From positions 114,205 through 178,204 of the forward strand of contig CAWJVM010000002.1 of the NCBI GenBank assembly GCA_963846315.1: DNA of 64,000 nucleotides. The letters run 5' to 3'. A program made the translations under genes and the position numbers. Positions 7,902 to 15,922 of this stretch are shown piece by piece. The DNA comes from RPQJ01 sp963846315 (GTDB lineage Bacteria; Pseudomonadota; Gammaproteobacteria; Steroidobacterales; Steroidobacteraceae). Numbering within the stretch: position 1 is the stretch's first letter; each line of letters starts with the position of its first letter. The notes under the pieces were generated by a model. It was not told the origin of the DNA. It searched no databases and was given only the letters and a program-made list of their open reading frames with translations.

Positions 7902-10022
7902 TTATTTCTGGGATAACTCTTCGTTGAATACTGGCTTGGCCATGGGCGTGCCGCCGATGTAACGCGCCAGCCAGCTTTGCACCTCGTAGTTCCAGTAGAT
8001 CGAGTTTTGCGGCGAAAGGATCCAGTGATTCTCGTTGGGGAAGATGACCAGCCGCGAGGGCACCCCCATGCCTTGCAGTATCCCGTAGAGAGACAAGCCC
8101 TGGCCGTAGGGCACGCGATAGTCGAGTTCGCCGTGCAGGATCAGCATTGGCGTCTTGAAGTTCCTGGCGTAGGTGACGGGGTTGTTGCGCTGCATGGCCT
8201 CGGGATTCAGCCACGGCGTTCCGCCCAAAACCTCGCCGTCAAAGATGTAGTTGGTGAAGTCCGCCCCGTACTGGCCCATGAAATCGCTGGCGCCGGCATG
8301 ATTGACGATGGCCTTGAAGGCATCCGTGTGACCCAGCATCCAGGTGGCCAGGTAGCCGCCGTAGCTGGCGCCAGCGGCAGCGACGTTGTCGCGATCAATG
8401 GCGGGAATTTTTTCGAACAGGTAAGCGTTGGCCCTGAGGATGTCCTCGAGGGGCTTCTCGCCCCACGCGCCGTTGATGCTGCGCGCAAAGCTCTCGCCAA
8501 ATCCGGTCGAGCCGTGCCGGTTGACCCAGGCGACGATGTAGCCGGGGCTGGCAAAGACATGGTGGTTCCAGCGGTAGCCGAACGAATCCCGCACCATGGT
8601 TTGCGGTCCGCCGTGCAGTAGCTGCACCAGGGGGTACTTTTTCGCAGGGTCGTAGCCGGGAGGGTAGGTGAGCCAGAGCTGCACCTCGTCGTCATTGGCG
8701 CCCTTGAAGCGGTGGGATTCCACCCGGCCCAGGTCGAGCTTGGCGAACAGCTCATCGTTGAAGTGGGTGAGCTGGCGCGGTTGGTTGCCTTTGCCATCCA
8801 GCGTATACAACTCGGCCGCACGCATATTGTTTTCATGCAGGAACACCAACCGGCCGCCAGCGCTGTCCAGCCCCGTATTGCTGCCTTCTGCAAACACGGG
8901 CGCGAAGCCGCTGCCATCGATCCGCATGATGAACAGCGGCACGCGACCCTGCTGCTCGGCTTGCAGCCAGAGCTTGCGGCCATCGGCCGCAAAAGCGAAG
9001 GCGTCGATGGAAAGATCCAGCGCAGCGGTAAGCGGCGTATTGCGGCCATCGGCCAGGTCGTGCCGCCACAGGCGCTGCAGCTCGCCCGCAATCGTGGGCA
9101 GTTGCTGGCGCGTGAAAAGAACGGACTTGCCATCTGGCGAGAATCGCGGCGAGGTGTCGATGCGCGGGTTCTCTGGCGTCAGGTTCTGGATCTTGCCGCT
9201 GCCGTCGGTGGGTAACAGGTAGATGTCGGGGTTGGGGTGTTCGGTGTACGGCGGCAGGGTGCTGTTGAGCACGATGGCGATATGACGACCATCCGGGGCG
9301 ACTGAAAAGCGCGCCTCGCCGTTGAAGTCGAAGGGCCGGTCATGGCCCGGCAGCAGGTCCTGCAAGGCCTTGGTGGCGACGTTCACCTTGAGCAGGCGGT
9401 CTGCCAGCCCGTCGGTGAGGTTCTTGTCGAAGTAGCGGTATTGGCGCAGCTCGGTGACGTAGGCGGTCATCTTCGAGTCCTTGCGCCGCTTCGCCTCCTT
9501 TTTCATGGCGGCCCAGTCGCCTTTTTCCAGCTGGCCGGCCAGTGCCGGGATCACCTGTGTGGCAAAGACGATGCCCTGGTCGCCCGGCAGCCATTCCGGT
9601 GCGCGGATACCAAAGGGCAGCTCGAGGACTTCTTCGGCCTCGCCGCCATCGACGTGGATGACATAGAGCGCAGCGGCTTCGTCGTCGCCGCGCTTGGCAA
9701 CGAAAGCGATGCGCTTGCCGTCCTCGCTCCAGGCGGGCGAGCCATCACTGCCTGGTTGGGAAGTGAGCCGGCGGGTTGCGCCCGTGTCCACGTCGGTGAG
9801 CCAGAGGCTGGCCGTGGGCTTGTTCTTCTCGATGCTCCATTCCTGCACGCTGTACACCGCGCGCTTGCCGTCGGGCGACAACTGCGGTGGGCTCAGTCGC
9901 TTCACGGCCCATAGGTCCTGGGCCGTGATGGGACGACGGCTGTCTACTGCATGTGCGGGCAGCACTGCGCAGACGAGCAGCAGGCTGAGGATCGCGTGTG
10001 CTGCGAGCGGAGGAAAACGCAT
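7902..10022 (-). CDS. secreted S9 family prolyl oligopeptidase-type peptidase
   Basis: 706 residues with an N-terminal signal peptide (AILSLLLVCAVLPAHA), so periplasmic or secreted. The first 400 residues are WD40-like TolB/propeller repeats (LSPDGKRAVY, FSPDGKSVLF), and the last 250 form the alpha/beta-hydrolase domain. The catalytic triad is visible: Ser553 in GASYGGY, Asp634 in HGELDYRVP and His666 in NENHW. This fits a dipeptidyl/oligopeptidyl peptidase of the S9C type, which releases short peptides for uptake. The length is normal for the family. Codons use A and T at third positions a little more than the neighbouring core genes, a weak hint of separate origin. The gene for tRNA-Glu lies just upstream on the same strand, with only 20 bases between them. 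Confidence 0.92.
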   Translation of the reverse strand: MRFPPLAAHAILSLLLVCAVLPAHAVDSRRPITAQDLWAVKRLSPPQLSPDGKRAVYSVQEWSIEKNKPTASLWLTDVDTGATRRLTSQPGSDGSPAWSEDGKRIAFVAKRGDDEAAALYVIHVDGGEAEEVLELPFGIRAPEWLPGDQGIVFATQVIPALAGQLEKGDWAAMKKEAKRRKDSKMTAYVTELRQYRYFDKNLTDGLADRLLKVNVATKALQDLLPGHDRPFDFNGEARFSVAPDGRHIAIVLNSTLPPYTEHPNPDIYLLPTDGSGKIQNLTPENPRIDTSPRFSPDGKSVLFTRQQLPTIAGELQRLWRHDLADGRNTPLTAALDLSIDAFAFAADGRKLWLQAEQQGRVPLFIMRIDGSGFAPVFAEGSNTGLDSAGGRLVFLHENNMRAAELYTLDGKGNQPRQLTHFNDELFAKLDLGRVESHRFKGANDDEVQLWLTYPPGYDPAKKYPLVQLLHGGPQTMVRDSFGYRWNHHVFASPGYIVAWVNRHGSTGFGESFARSINGAWGEKPLEDILRANAYLFEKIPAIDRDNVAAAGASYGGYLATWMLGHTDAFKAIVNHAGASDFMGQYGADFTNYIFDGEVLGGTPWLNPEAMQRNNPVTYARNFKTPMLILHGELDYRVPYGQGLSLYGILQGMGVPSRLVIFPNENHWILSPQNSIYWNYEVQSWLARYIGGTPMAKPVFNEELSQK

Positions 10023-10042
10023 GGGAGGTCAATCCTGGTGAA

Positions 10043-10118
10043 TGGCGCTCCCAGAGGGATTCGAACCCTCGTACCAGCCTTGAGAGGGCTGTGTCCTGGG
10101 CCTCTAGACGATGGGAGC
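10043..10118 (-). tRNA. tRNA-Glu (anticodon CTC)
   Basis: The minus strand folds as a 76-nt cloverleaf beginning GCTCCCATCGTCTAGAGG and ending in an encoded CCA. The anticodon stem CAGCC/GGCTG encloses the loop CTCTCAA, giving anticodon CTC. The T arm contains GGTTCGAATCC. D-loop and acceptor agree closely with E. coli tRNA-Glu. Confidence 0.97.
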
Positions 10119-10164
10119 GCGTGGCGGACCGGTTTGGACTAACCGGATCCTGAGGAAGCCGCGT

Positions 10165-10192
10165 ATTATACGCGGCTGTTTTCCCCGGTCCA
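10165..10192 (-). promoter_or_regulatory. promoter of tRNA-Glu
   Basis: On the minus strand a perfect -10 box TATAAT (10165-10170) follows TGGACC (10187-10192, 4 of 6 matches to TTGACA) with a 16-base spacer. Transcription would start near 10158, giving a leader of about 40 bases before the tRNA. The -10 box sits in the centre of the palindrome 10157-10177, AGCCGCGTA/TACGCGGCT. Confidence 0.6.
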
Positions 10193-10208
10193 GCAGAAGC
10201 TCCCGCTC

Positions 10209-11636
10209 TTGTTTTCGTTCACTAAACTCTTCCGTTCGCGCGACGCCAAGGCCGCAGCGGCTGCCGAGGCCCCCGCGGGTCCGCCCCAGCCCACGATCTA
10301 TGCGCGCGCGGACCATTCGGTCTCGCGCTCCAATATCTCGCCGGCCGCGCTCAAGGTGCTCTATCGCCTCAAGGATTCCGGCTACCAGGGCTTTCTTGTC
10401 GGCGGCGCCGTGCGCGACCTGCTGCTCAACGTGCAGCCGAAAGACTTCGACATCGCGACCGATGCGCACCCGGAGGATGTCCGCCGGACCTTCCGCAACT
10501 GCCGCCTGATCGGCCGTCGTTTCCACCTCGCGCACGTGCGCTTCGGCAACGAGATCATCGAGGTCGCGACCTTCCGCGCCGCGCACACCGAGATCGACGA
10601 AGACCACGGCGTCGACGAGGTCGAACACCGTGCGATCGACGAGCATGGCCGGATCCTGCGCGACAACCTCTACGGCACGATCGAAGAGGACGTGTGGCGC
10701 CGTGACTTCACCGCCAACGCGCTGTACTACAACATCCAGGATTACTCGATCTGGGATTACGTGGGTGGCGTCGAGGACGCGCGCAACCGCATCCTGCGCC
10801 TGATCGGCGATCCGGCGACGCGCTATCGCGAGGACCCGGTGCGGATGCTGCGAGCCGCGCGTTTCGCTGCCAAGCTCAATTTCACGCTGCACCCGGGCAC
10901 CGAAGCACCGATCGGCGAACTCGCTTACATGCTCGATCGCATGCCTTCGGCGCGTCTCTTCGACGAAACGCTGAAGCTGATGCTGTCGGGCCATGCCGAG
11001 GCCTCGCTCGAATGGCTGATCCGGCTCGAGTTGCTGCCACACCTGATGCCCGACGTCGCCGCCGCGCTCGAAGCCGCGCCGGAGTCCGCCGGGGCCCGCC
11101 TCGTGCAGTTCGGCCTCGAAGGCACCGACGACCGCGTCCACGCCGACAAGTCGGTTACGCCGACGTTCCTGTTCGCCGTGCTGCTGTGGCCGGCGATCCT
11201 GCGCGCGCTCGGCACGCCCGACGGCCCGCTGCCGGAAGATCCACAGCGGCTGCTCGACGCCAGTGACAAGGTCATCGGGCGCCAACTGCAGCGCATCGCG
11301 CTGCCGAAGCGCTTCTCGCTGCCGCTGCGTGAACTGCTCATGCTGCAGACCCGGTTCGAGCGTCGCTCGGGACGCCGCGCCTTGCGCCTGTTGGAACATC
11401 CGCGCTTCCGCGCTGCCTACGACTTCCTGCTGCTGCGCGCCGAGTCCGGCGAAGTCGATCCGGAACTGGCCCAGTGGTGGACTGACCTGCAGGATGCCTC
11501 GGAAGACGATCGTCTCGCGATGGTCGAGAACCGTCCCGTGTCCGAGCAGGGCGAAGGCCCCAAGAGCGCAGCTGCGGGCCGCCGCCGGCGTCCGCGCCGC
11601 CGTCGCAAGCCCGCCGGTCCGGCACCGACGCCGTGA
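10209..11636 (+). CDS. pcnB: poly(A) polymerase I
   Basis: Adds poly(A) tails to RNA 3' ends and so marks transcripts for decay. 475 residues. The class II nucleotidyltransferase signature is complete: LVGGAVRDLLL with GG at residues 65-66, and DFD at 79-81 supplying the metal-binding aspartates. A bacterial PolyA_pol RNA-binding domain follows, and a basic tail (GRRRRPRRRRKPAG) ends the protein. The start is a TTG at 10209 with only a weak GAAG before it; no better start is seen before the first motif. The stop overlaps the start of folK (GTGA). The order pcnB-folK-kinase-panB-panC indicates one operon. Bacterial CCA-adding enzymes share the fold, but the long C-terminal part and the folK neighbour favour PcnB. 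Confidence 0.95.
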   Translation: MFSFTKLFRSRDAKAAAAAEAPAGPPQPTIYARADHSVSRSNISPAALKVLYRLKDSGYQGFLVGGAVRDLLLNVQPKDFDIATDAHPEDVRRTFRNCRLIGRRFHLAHVRFGNEIIEVATFRAAHTEIDEDHGVDEVEHRAIDEHGRILRDNLYGTIEEDVWRRDFTANALYYNIQDYSIWDYVGGVEDARNRILRLIGDPATRYREDPVRMLRAARFAAKLNFTLHPGTEAPIGELAYMLDRMPSARLFDETLKLMLSGHAEASLEWLIRLELLPHLMPDVAAALEAAPESAGARLVQFGLEGTDDRVHADKSVTPTFLFAVLLWPAILRALGTPDGPLPEDPQRLLDASDKVIGRQLQRIALPKRFSLPLRELLMLQTRFERRSGRRALRLLEHPRFRAAYDFLLLRAESGEVDPELAQWWTDLQDASEDDRLAMVENRPVSEQGEGPKSAAAGRRRRPRRRRKPAGPAPTP

Positions 11637-12172
11637 CCTCGGGCTCCGTGCCTGCACCCCCCGCGCCGACGAAGCCGCGCTGGGTGCCGGCGTATGTCGC
11701 GCTGGGCAGCAACCTCGCCGATCCGCTCCATCAGGTCGAGCGCGCGTTCGAAGCGCTTGCAGCCTTGCCCGCAACGCGACTCATGCTGCGCTCATCCGCC
11801 TATCGAACGCGTCCCATGGGCCCGGTCGAGCAGCCGGATTTCGTCAATGCCGTCGCCGCATTGCTGACACAGCTCGATCCGGCCGCGCTGTTGCGTGAGT
11901 TGAAAGCACTCGAAACCCGGCTCGGACGCGAAGTGCCGGTCGTGCGCTGGGGCCCGCGCCTCATCGATCTCGACCTGCTCGTGCACGGCCAGGCCCGCTG
12001 TGACGAAGCTTCGCTGACCTTGCCGCATCGTGGCATCGCCGAGCGCGACTTCGTGCTCGTGCCGCTGGCCGAGATCAGTCCGTCCCTCGACGTGCCTGGC
12101 CTCGGCAGGGTGGATGCGCTGCTGCAGCGCCTGGCTCCGTCCGCCCTGGAACGCATCACTGGAACGAATTGA
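11633..12172 (+). CDS. folK: HPPK, folate biosynthesis pyrophosphokinase
   Basis: 6-hydroxymethyl-7,8-dihydropterin pyrophosphokinase transfers pyrophosphate from ATP to the pterin, the step before dihydropteroate synthase in folate synthesis. 179 residues, close to the usual 160-180. Visible family motifs: YVALGSNL at 21-28, the SSAYRTRPMGP loop, FVNAVAAL, and WGPRLIDLDLL with the paired aspartates that bind Mg-ATP. It starts with a GTG that overlaps the pcnB stop by four bases, so translation is probably coupled. Confidence 0.95.
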   Translation: MTSGSVPAPPAPTKPRWVPAYVALGSNLADPLHQVERAFEALAALPATRLMLRSSAYRTRPMGPVEQPDFVNAVAALLTQLDPAALLRELKALETRLGREVPVVRWGPRLIDLDLLVHGQARCDEASLTLPHRGIAERDFVLVPLAEISPSLDVPGLGRVDALLQRLAPSALERITGTN

Positions 12173-12175
12173 CGC

Positions 12176-12871
12176 ATGGCCCCGGAATCGACGATGGACG
12201 CCGAGGATCGTGTCGAGGCCATCGTGCCCACGCCGCACCGCTACGTCGTGATCGAGGGACCGATCGGTGTCGGCAAGACCAGTCTCGTGCGTCGCCTGGG
12301 CCAGAGCTTCGGCAGTGAGCTGGTGCTCGAGCAGGACGCCGAGAACCCGTTCCTCGAGCGGTTCTATCGCAATCCGCGCGCGGTCGCGTTCCAGACGCAG
12401 CTTTACTTCCTGTTCCAGCGCTCGCGGCAGCTGCAGGACCTGCGCCAGACCGACTTGTTCGAGCGGGTGCGCGTTGCCGACTACATGCTGGAGAAGGACC
12501 GGCTGTTCGCACGGCTCACGCTCGACGACGAAGAGTTCGCGCTGTACGAGCAGGTGTACGAGCGGTTCGCGATCGACGCGCCGCTGCCGGACCTCATCGT
12601 CTACCTGCAGGCACCGGTGGACGTGTTGCTGGAGCGCATTGCGCGCCGCGGCATCGACTACGAGCAGCAGATCGACCGGCGCTACCTCGAGCGGCTCACC
12701 GAGGCCTATGCGCGGTTCTTCCTCGAATACGACGCCTCGCCGGTGCTGATCGTGAATGCGGCGGAGATCGACCCGATCGGCGACGAGGCCGACTACGAAA
12801 GCCTGCTGGCGGAAATCGTCCGGCCCCGCAAGGGCCGTCATTACTTCAATCCGCTCAAGAACTTGCTGTAA
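12176..12871 (+). CDS. deoxynucleoside kinase (dGK/dCK family)
   Basis: Phosphorylates deoxynucleosides with ATP in a salvage route. 231 residues. The P-loop GPIGVGKTS is at residues 28-36, followed by LEQDAENPFLERFY; a DRV-like motif (FERVRVADYMLEKD) and a LID region with RIARRGIDYEQQ follow, as in the dNK family. The start is 3 bases after the folK stop. A kinase of this family between folK and panB is common in Xanthomonadales and relatives, which supports the lineage. Substrate preference (dG, dA or dC) cannot be read from the sequence. Confidence 0.88.
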   Translation: MAPESTMDAEDRVEAIVPTPHRYVVIEGPIGVGKTSLVRRLGQSFGSELVLEQDAENPFLERFYRNPRAVAFQTQLYFLFQRSRQLQDLRQTDLFERVRVADYMLEKDRLFARLTLDDEEFALYEQVYERFAIDAPLPDLIVYLQAPVDVLLERIARRGIDYEQQIDRRYLERLTEAYARFFLEYDASPVLIVNAAEIDPIGDEADYESLLAEIVRPRKGRHYFNPLKNLL

Positions 12872-12943
12872 GCCCCGGCAGCAGCCGGCGTTGATGTTTC
12901 GGGGCCGCTCCTTCATCCTTGCGGCCTCGCACGAGGCGGCCCT

Positions 12944-13771
12944 ATGTACACCCAATTGCAACTGCGGGATTCGGCGCGTCCGCCCGTCAACGTGGCCTCG
13001 CTCGGCCGCATGAAAGAGCAGGGCGAGAAGATCGCCTGCATCACCTGTTATGACGCCAGCTTTGCGGCCCTCGTGGACGCGGCCGATCTCGACGTGGTCC
13101 TCGTCGGTGATTCGCTCGGCATGGTGATCCAGGGACACGACACCACGGTGCCGGTCACGCTCGACCACGTCATTTATCACTGCCGTGCGGTGGCGAAAGG
13201 CCTGTTCCGGCCGTTCCTGATGGCCGACATGCCGTTCATGACCTACACCTCGAAAGAGCAGGCGCTGCAGAATGCGGTGCGCCTGATGCAGGAGGGCGGC
13301 GCCAAGATGGTCAAGCTCGAGGGCGGGGCCGGCCAGGCGGAGATCGTCGAGTTCCTCGCGAGCCATGACATCGCCGTCTGCGCCCATCTCGGCTTGCGGC
13401 CGCAGTCGGTGCACAAGACGGGCGGTTTCCGCGTGCAGGGGCGCGAGGAGGCTGCCGCCGAAAAGATGCGCCGCGATGCCAAGCTGCTGCAGGACTCCGG
13501 CGCGGACGTCGTGCTGCTCGAGTGCGTTCCCTCGCACCTCGGCCAGGAGATCACGGCCGAGTTGCACGTGCCGGTGATCGGCATCGGCGCGGGTCCCGAC
13601 ACCGACGGCCAGATCCTCGTGCTCTACGACGTGCTCGACATCACACCGGGACGCAAGCCCAGGTTCGTGCAGAACTTCCAGCAGGGTCATGACAGCCCGC
13701 TCGCGGCACTGCAGGCCTTTGGCGAAGCCGTAAAGAGCCGCGCCTACCCTGCGCCCGAGCACTGCTTCTGA
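12944..13771 (+). CDS. panB: ketopantoate hydroxymethyltransferase
   Basis: Transfers a hydroxymethyl group from 5,10-methylene-THF to ketoisovalerate, the first committed step of pantothenate and CoA synthesis. 275 residues, slightly longer than E. coli PanB (264). Metal and substrate motifs are in place: VGDSLGMVIQGHDTTVPVT, MADMPFMTY, KLEGG, HLGLRPQSVH and ECVPSHLGQEITAEL. It depends on the folate made through FolK upstream and feeds the PanC product downstream, so the operon joins cofactor and substrate. Cytosolic. Confidence 0.97.
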   Translation: MYTQLQLRDSARPPVNVASLGRMKEQGEKIACITCYDASFAALVDAADLDVVLVGDSLGMVIQGHDTTVPVTLDHVIYHCRAVAKGLFRPFLMADMPFMTYTSKEQALQNAVRLMQEGGAKMVKLEGGAGQAEIVEFLASHDIAVCAHLGLRPQSVHKTGGFRVQGREEAAAEKMRRDAKLLQDSGADVVLLECVPSHLGQEITAELHVPVIGIGAGPDTDGQILVLYDVLDITPGRKPRFVQNFQQGHDSPLAALQAFGEAVKSRAYPAPEHCF

Positions 13772-13809
13772 CTTCGCCCGCACCGACGCCACCAGGGACT
13801 GTCCGACCG

Positions 13810-14670
13810 ATGCACACCATCACGCGGATCGCGGATCTCCGCGAAACCGTCACGCGCTGGCGGCTCGCGCGCGAGAGCATCGCGTTCGTCCCGACCATGG
13901 GCAACCTGCACATGGGGCACGCGAGCCTGATGTCGGCCGCGCACCTGCACGGACGTCGCGTCATCTCCAGCATCTTCGTCAATCCGATGCAGTTCGGTCC
14001 GTCCGAGGATTTCAGCGCCTATCCGCGCACCCCCGACGATGATTCCAACCTGCTCGGCGCCTATGGTGTCGACGCGCTGTTTCACCCGACCGTGGATGAG
14101 ATGTACCCCGCGGGCAGCGTCGGCAGCACCGTCGTCGACGTGCCGGGACTCACGGACATCCTTTGCGGCGTGGTCCGTCCCGGGCATTTCCAGGGCGTGG
14201 CAACCGTGGTCGTGAAGCTGTTGTGCCTGGTGCAGCCGGACGTCGCGATCTTCGGCGAGAAGGATTTTCAGCAGCTCACCGTGATTCGTCGAGTCGTCGA
14301 GGACCTGAACCTGCCGGTGAAGATCGTCGGTGCGCCGACGGTCCGTGCGGAGGACGGGCTCGCGCTCAGCTCGCGCAATCGGTACCTGTCCCCGGACGAG
14401 CGGTCGGCTGCGCCTGCGCTGTACCGTGCGCTCGACCAGGCAAGGCGCAAGCTCGAAGTGGGGGACACGGATTACGCCGGCATGCAAGCCGAAGGACTCG
14501 AGGCGCTGACCCAGGCGGGATTCCGCCCGGACTATTTCGAGGTGCGCACCGCGGATCGCTTGTCGGTCCCGACGGAAAGCGACGTGAACATCGTCGTGCT
14601 CGCGGCCGGGCGCATCGGCAAGGCGCGGCTGATCGACAATATTCAGTGCAGCGCTCCGCGCAGGGGTTAG
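13810..14670 (+). CDS. panC: pantothenate synthetase
   Basis: Condenses pantoate with beta-alanine using ATP. 286 residues. The HIGH-like motif TMGNLHMGHASL (residues 29-40) and the SSRNRYL motif mark the nucleotidyltransferase fold; QLTVIRRVVEDL and FGEKDFQQL are also typical. The reading frame ends CSAPRRG, with its TAG stop formed by the first GGGGTTAG unit of a repeat element, so the element lies exactly at the gene end. It is convergent with queG, whose stop lies in the opposite arm of the same element. Confidence 0.97.
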   Translation: MHTITRIADLRETVTRWRLARESIAFVPTMGNLHMGHASLMSAAHLHGRRVISSIFVNPMQFGPSEDFSAYPRTPDDDSNLLGAYGVDALFHPTVDEMYPAGSVGSTVVDVPGLTDILCGVVRPGHFQGVATVVVKLLCLVQPDVAIFGEKDFQQLTVIRRVVEDLNLPVKIVGAPTVRAEDGLALSSRNRYLSPDERSAAPALYRALDQARRKLEVGDTDYAGMQAEGLEALTQAGFRPDYFEVRTADRLSVPTESDVNIVVLAAGRIGKARLIDNIQCSAPRRG

Positions 14671-14823
14671 GGGTGGGAAGGGGTTAGGGGTTAGTCGGAA
14701 GTTCGAAGTAGACCGAAACTTCATCGCTCCGCCGAAGGTAACGCACCTATCTTTCAGGCTGGAACTGCAACTCCGACTAACCCCTAACCCCTAACCCCTA
14801 ACCCCTTCCCACCCCTAACCCCT
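14663..14823. repeat. GGGGTTA palindromic element, copy 1
   Basis: The left arm (14663-14699) consists of GGGGTTAG units with an inserted GGGTGGGAA, then TTAGTCGGA. The right arm (14771-14823) is its complement: TCCGACTAA followed by CCCCTAA units and the matching TTCCCACCC. The spacer is about 70 bases. It sits between convergent panC and queG and supplies both stop codons. There is no T-run, so it is not a standard terminator. The G-rich strand could form a G-quadruplex. Confidence 0.85.
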
Positions 14824-15877
14824 TTCGTTGGGCGTGCAACGCCCAACGGACGTGCTCCCGCACGATCTCGCTCGAGTCCTCGCGGCGTGATTCAAGCGCG
14901 GCGATCACGTCCGGCGTCGCCGGCGCATTTCCGAGTGCCACGGCGACATTCCTCGACCACCGCTCGTAGCCGATGCGTCGGATCGCGCTGCCTTCGGTAC
15001 GCGCAAGGAACTGCTCTTCGCTCCAGCGAAAAAGGTCGACGAGGCTTGGCGCGTCCAGTCCGTGGCGCGCTTTGAAATCCGGCTCGGCCGTGACCTTCGC
15101 GTAGCGATTCCACGGACACACGAGCTGGCAGTCATCGCACCCGTAGATGCGATTGCCCAGCGCTGCGCGGAATTGCTCCGGGATCGCACCGTCGTGTTCG
15201 ATCGTCAGGTACGAAATGCACCGTCGCGCATCGAGTTCGTACGGCGCCACGATCGCCTGCGTCGGGCAGACGTCGATGCAGGCTGTGCACGAACCGCAAT
15301 GCGAACTCACCGGCGCATCGAGGGGCAGCGGCAAGTCGGTGTAGATCTCACCGAGAAAAAACCAGGAACCGTCGTGACGGTCGAGCAGGTTGGTGTGCTT
15401 GCCGATCCAGCCGAGCCCCGCGTCGCGGGCGAGAGCCTTTTCCAGCACGGGCGCGCTGTCTGTGAACGCCCGGTAGCCCGCGGTGCCTGCCGCCGCAGCG
15501 ATCCGCTCGGCCAACTGTGCCAGGCGATGGCGCAGCACCTTGTGGTAGTCGCGACCCAGCGCGTAGCGGGATACGTACCCCAGCCGCGGATCGTTCAGCA
15601 CGGCGTCGGGATCCGCAGTATCGGTCCGGTAATCCATGCGCGCACTCACCACGCGAATCGTTCCGGGAATGAGTTCCGCTGGTCGCGAGCGACGGGTGCC
15701 GTGCCGCGCCATGTACTGCATCGTGCCGTGACGCCCCTGCGCCAGCCAGGCCGCCAGCCGTTGCTCGTCGCCGGCCAGTTCGACACCCGCGATGCCGACT
15801 TTCTGGAAGCCGAGCTCGCGGCCCCATCGCTTGATCGACAGTGCGAGCGAATTGACCGGCTGCATTGGGGGTTGCAT
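14798..15877 (-). CDS. queG: epoxyqueuosine reductase
   Basis: Reduces epoxyqueuosine in tRNA to queuosine, using cobalamin and two [4Fe-4S] clusters. The ferredoxin-type cysteines are visible in CGSCTACIDVCP and CDDCQLVCPWNR. The DUF1730 N-terminal part and a C-terminal HEAT-like part are present. The ATG at 15877 gives 359 residues, near the E. coli length of 379; an ATG at 15865 is equally possible, and neither has a good ribosome site. The frame could extend to 16036, but the first 53 residues would overlap nnr. The C-terminus (KGLGVGRG) is read from the repeat element, which supplies the stop. Divergent from nnr, as in E. coli. Confidence 0.93.
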   Translation of the reverse strand: MQPPMQPVNSLALSIKRWGRELGFQKVGIAGVELAGDEQRLAAWLAQGRHGTMQYMARHGTRRSRPAELIPGTIRVVSARMDYRTDTADPDAVLNDPRLGYVSRYALGRDYHKVLRHRLAQLAERIAAAAGTAGYRAFTDSAPVLEKALARDAGLGWIGKHTNLLDRHDGSWFFLGEIYTDLPLPLDAPVSSHCGSCTACIDVCPTQAIVAPYELDARRCISYLTIEHDGAIPEQFRAALGNRIYGCDDCQLVCPWNRYAKVTAEPDFKARHGLDAPSLVDLFRWSEEQFLARTEGSAIRRIGYERWSRNVAVALGNAPATPDVIAALESRREDSSEIVREHVRWALHAQRKGLGVGRG

Positions 15878-15910
15878 TGGACGGCACGGACCGGGCGAGG
15901 AGGCTGGCAG

Positions 15911-15916
15911 TATAAT
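15911..15916 (+). promoter_or_regulatory. -10 box before nnr
   Basis: TATAAT stands 6 bases before the nnr ATG, which implies a nearly leaderless message if it is used. No convincing -35 hexamer is seen at the right distance. AGGAGG lies at 15898-15903, too far from the ATG for a ribosome site. Confidence 0.4.
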
Positions 15917-15922
15917 CGGCCA

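Noticed and set aside
11792..13792. 666-codon minus-strand frame over folK-panB
   Set aside because: Antisense shadow of three recognised enzymes.
15062..15922. Longer N-terminus for nnr
   Set aside because: This part is antisense to queG and shows no similarity to the epimerase domain.
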